Part shown: positions 61,578 to 64,000 of the stretch, piece by piece
Layout: each line of letters opens with the position of its first letter
How positions within the stretch are numbered: position 1 is the stretch's first letter
Origin: Aphrocallistes beatrix
Lineage: Eukaryota > Porifera > Hexactinellida > Sceptrulophora > Aphrocallistidae
NCBI GenBank assembly: GCA_963281255.1
Contig: OY725504.1
Coordinates: 248,001 to 312,000, forward strand
Length of the DNA stretch: 64,000 bases
Direction: 5' to 3'
The notes under the pieces: generated by a model
Databases searched by the model: none
What the model saw: only the letters and a program-made list of their open reading frames with translations
What the model was told of the DNA's origin: nothing
Program-made: the position numbers and the translations under genes

Positions 61578-62879
61578 TTCATAATAAGATAGTTGTTCGC
61601 CATCAACAGGAAATAATGCATAGATATTCATGTATTCAACAAAATGTAAAATATCTCACTTCTATCCATGACTGTCAAAGGTATGTCTGTCAAAGGTGTG
61701 AAAATGTGAATACTATATTTGAGAGTTCGTACACATTATGTCCAGTAAATGATTATTATATTCAGACTCCCGAAAAAAGAACGTTCTATATATAATTCTT
61801 TACTTTACTATCAGCCTCAACAAATGCTAGCAGTTCGAGTTTATAAATCTTTCTAGGATCAGTTTATCAAGAAATGAGGTCTCCGAATAAAATGTTTCAA
61901 TCAATGAACTAATATTTGTCTCTCTCAACCTATCAGTGCACAGCTCTCCTCATAAACGCCACCCAAACCTTTTAGTTACACTCATCCCAGAATCAAATGC
62001 AAATCCATAATTCTGACGAATTTATTATGATTTCTTGATCAAATAGCACTGATCTCTATAAAGTCGACTAACGAAATATTTAGGAAATTTGTTCTCTCAA
62101 TCAAACTATTCTTGCATTTATATCAGAATGAGAGAACATATGGTGGGAGTAAACAAGTACAAATTAATAAAGTTTTAATATTTTTATACACAAACGCGCT
62201 TCGCTTACTTGGCGCTGTGCGGCTTGCGGACACTACGTGTCTGCAGATTCGCTTTGCGGGCGCATGGAGTTACTCAATCTAACCTATTTTGAGAATTGTT
62301 TACTTAACGAATAATTTCTCATATGGATCTGAAAATGTAATATTCGAACTTTAAACCCCTGAAAGCCCCATGTAAACCGTTGGAAGCCACTCTCTAGCCT
62401 ATTTTTGTAATTTGGTAAACAAAACTAAACAAATAATTTATCACATAGATTTGAAAATACGATTTTCAGAATCTACACCCTAAAAACCCCATGTCAATCG
62501 TTGGAAGCCTGCATTTAGCACATTTTTCACAATTCGTCAAATGGTGTGAAAATATGTATATGAAGGTGTGAAAATATTCACATTTTATTCCCATACACTA
62601 TAATCAAATTAAGGCATCAAACATATTTTTTTGCAGAGGTGCGAAAATTTCGCTTAGATCTTAGAATTCAATCATAGTAGTATCATTTGACACCTGCATG
62701 CCAATTTTCATATCTCTACGACTTGCCAATTCTTCAATCAATTCGGACAAACACAAAAAAAATCCTAGCGTTTTAATACATAAGCTATGTGGATCAATAA
62801 AGTATCGAGAATGATGAACATAATTTTATAAGGAATAGCTGAGTTAACATAGACATTTATTGAATATTAGAATATAAAG

Positions 62880-64000
62880 TTAAAAGGCTTGGAGTATGTT
62901 AATTTCTTTCCCATCCACTATAATTATTCTTTGTTTGGAGTCTACTGCTATACCTCGAGGGTAGTATAACTCTCCTGCTTCCTTCATTCCCTCTCTACCA
63001 ATCTTCTGTATCAGGATTCCGTCTGGAGAGAATATTCTGATAGAGTGACCACCATAATCACTAACCAGAATATTATCATAGGAATCTAGACATAAGGACC
63101 AAGCATTCTTGATGTCGTTTCCTGTAACTAGGGAGCGTATGAGAGTACCATCTAGCTTAAATATTTGGATTGGATCTGGATGGTAGTTATGGTCCCAGTG
63201 TATGTAGCTGAATAGAATAAACATTTGTTGTTTGTGTAGGATGATGTCTCGAGGAGTTGCATCTTTATCAAACGAGATAGCCTTCAGAATAATCTTCTTA
63301 GTAGGCTTGAGGCTGAGATCAAATATCTGTAATGTTAGAGACTTCTTAACACAAGCGTAGATATTAGATCCTTCTATAAATATTCCACGCATTAAAGTGT
63401 TAAGTTCCAATTTTTTAATTGTTTCCCCTTTCTTGTTTAGTTTGAGAAAATAATTGTTGAAATATGTAATCAGATAGATGTGGTCTTTATGAATCTTCAT
63501 GTATTGGCAGAGATTCATCTGTAGATTGCAGAGGGTTGAGTGGTGATTGCCTTCACTCGTGAAGACTTGTATTCTACCAGTATCTAAGGAATCCTCTCCT
63601 ACATAAATCAGCTGGCTAGTGGGATATATGCAGATTGCTGAAGTGTTGAATAGTTGATCTACTTTTCTACCATGCTTAACTCCATGCCAGATAGGTAGAG
63701 TCCTGCAAGCGTATGGATTAGGGACTTTCGGAAGATGACACTCTTCCAGTGTCCTCTCTATCTCTTCCATCTGACAGCTGATGGACACGTGAGGGAACGA
63801 AATCTGTTCTGAAAGGATCTTCTCCATTTCTTCTTCGATATTTTTTTGGGTTTTCTGCAGCAACATGTTAAGCCTGTTGGCATGTAACTTTTTTTCTGTG
63901 TCTTCTTTCAGCTGAGTCAGCTCTTCCAAGCTAACTTTCTGCTCGTTTATCTTCGCTTTGATTTCAGCTGGGATGGCATCCAACTCTGCCAAGAGTGCCA
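62880..64000 (-). CDS. Coiled-coil / NHL-propeller protein, copy F (5' end outside window)
   Basis: At least 373 codons open to the window edge. The reading frame continues past 64000 into the VALLAELDAIP coiled-coil segment, so the true start is beyond it. The propeller is complete and ends GKEINILQAF. Its coiled coil (INEQKVSLEELTQLKEDTEK) is more diverged than in copies A-E, and residues around 150 (ECHLPKVPNP) differ, so this is an older paralog. It lies 25 kb from the main array and on the other strand. Variable blocks again differ (SYIHWDHNYHP, GEDSLDTGRI). Confidence 0.8.
   Translation of the reverse strand, partial: ALLAELDAIPAEIKAKINEQKVSLEELTQLKEDTEKKLHANRLNMLLQKTQKNIEEEMEKILSEQISFPHVSISCQMEEIERTLEECHLPKVPNPYACRTLPIWHGVKHGRKVDQLFNTSAICIYPTSQLIYVGEDSLDTGRIQVFTSEGNHHSTLCNLQMNLCQYMKIHKDHIYLITYFNNYFLKLNKKGETIKKLELNTLMRGIFIEGSNIYACVKKSLTLQIFDLSLKPTKKIILKAISFDKDATPRDIILHKQQMFILFSYIHWDHNYHPDPIQIFKLDGTLIRSLVTGNDIKNAWSLCLDSYDNILVSDYGGHSIRIFSPDGILIQKIGREGMKEAGELYYPRGIAVDSKQRIIIVDGKEINILQAF

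Larger units (their letters stand above)
60073..62879. other. Intergenic, rich in MITEs
   Basis: No gene recognised. It contains the nested MITEs at 60679-61029, another at 61416-61577, and paired AGGTGTGAAAATAT words (62543, 62565). A GC-rich island (about 62193-62272, CGCGCTTCGCTTACTTGG) echoes 25922. The promoter of the PH-domain gene must lie at its left end. Confidence 0.5.

Overview
This is eukaryotic, animal-type DNA: AT-rich, with many short GT-AG introns and abundant small DNA transposons. The spliced genes include animal proteins: histone H3.3, the meiotic axis protein SYCP3, PH and PH-SH2 signalling adaptors, and an ABCF2-type ATPase. The mix of jacalin-aerolysin (natterin-like) proteins, a tandem family of coiled-coil/NHL-propeller proteins, compact genes and nested genes suggests an early-branching invertebrate. 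A sponge is my best guess, from gene content only; species is not established.

Region 1 (about 1-38,000) is a young, rearranged multigene cluster. It starts with the last five exons of an ABCF2-like gene (95-5126), whose second intron holds an antisense, divergent NHL gene (1667-3658). Next comes a repeating unit, all on the plus strand: 3' ABCF exon(s), then a four-TM protein with two PPxY motifs, then a coiled-coil/NHL-propeller gene. The ABCF part is intact only in the first unit and is a pseudogene in later ones. Intact NHL copies are at 7183, 11457, 30127 and 36604. Broken ones are at 21035 and 31676, and another intact-looking copy runs off the right end at 62880 (minus). PPxY-tetraspan genes are intact at 5721 and 19567 and broken at 28528, 15575 and 9108. 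Three jacalin-aerolysin genes (16482 minus, 26330 minus, 34594 plus) and two fragments are interleaved. Mariner relics, hAT-like elements, a 1 kb terminal-inverted-repeat element and a G-poor stretch lie between them.

Region 2 (38,500-48,700) is conserved single-copy sequence. A PH-linker-SH2 adaptor gene (38538-45591, minus) carries SYCP3 (43738-45054, plus) inside its first coding intron and a Ty3/gypsy-like relic inside a later one. An intron-containing histone H3.3 gene follows (46991-48601, minus).

Region 3 (50,400-60,100) is a 14-exon minus-strand gene for a 766-residue PH-domain docking/adaptor-like protein with a proline-rich repeat block, tyrosine motifs and a C-terminal coiled coil. 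All of its exon junctions keep frame. The rest, to 62,880, is intergenic DNA full of TA-flanked CAGT-ended miniature inverted-repeat elements, some nested in each other.

Exon coordinates were worked out by hand from splice signals and family resemblance; no alignment or RNA evidence was available.
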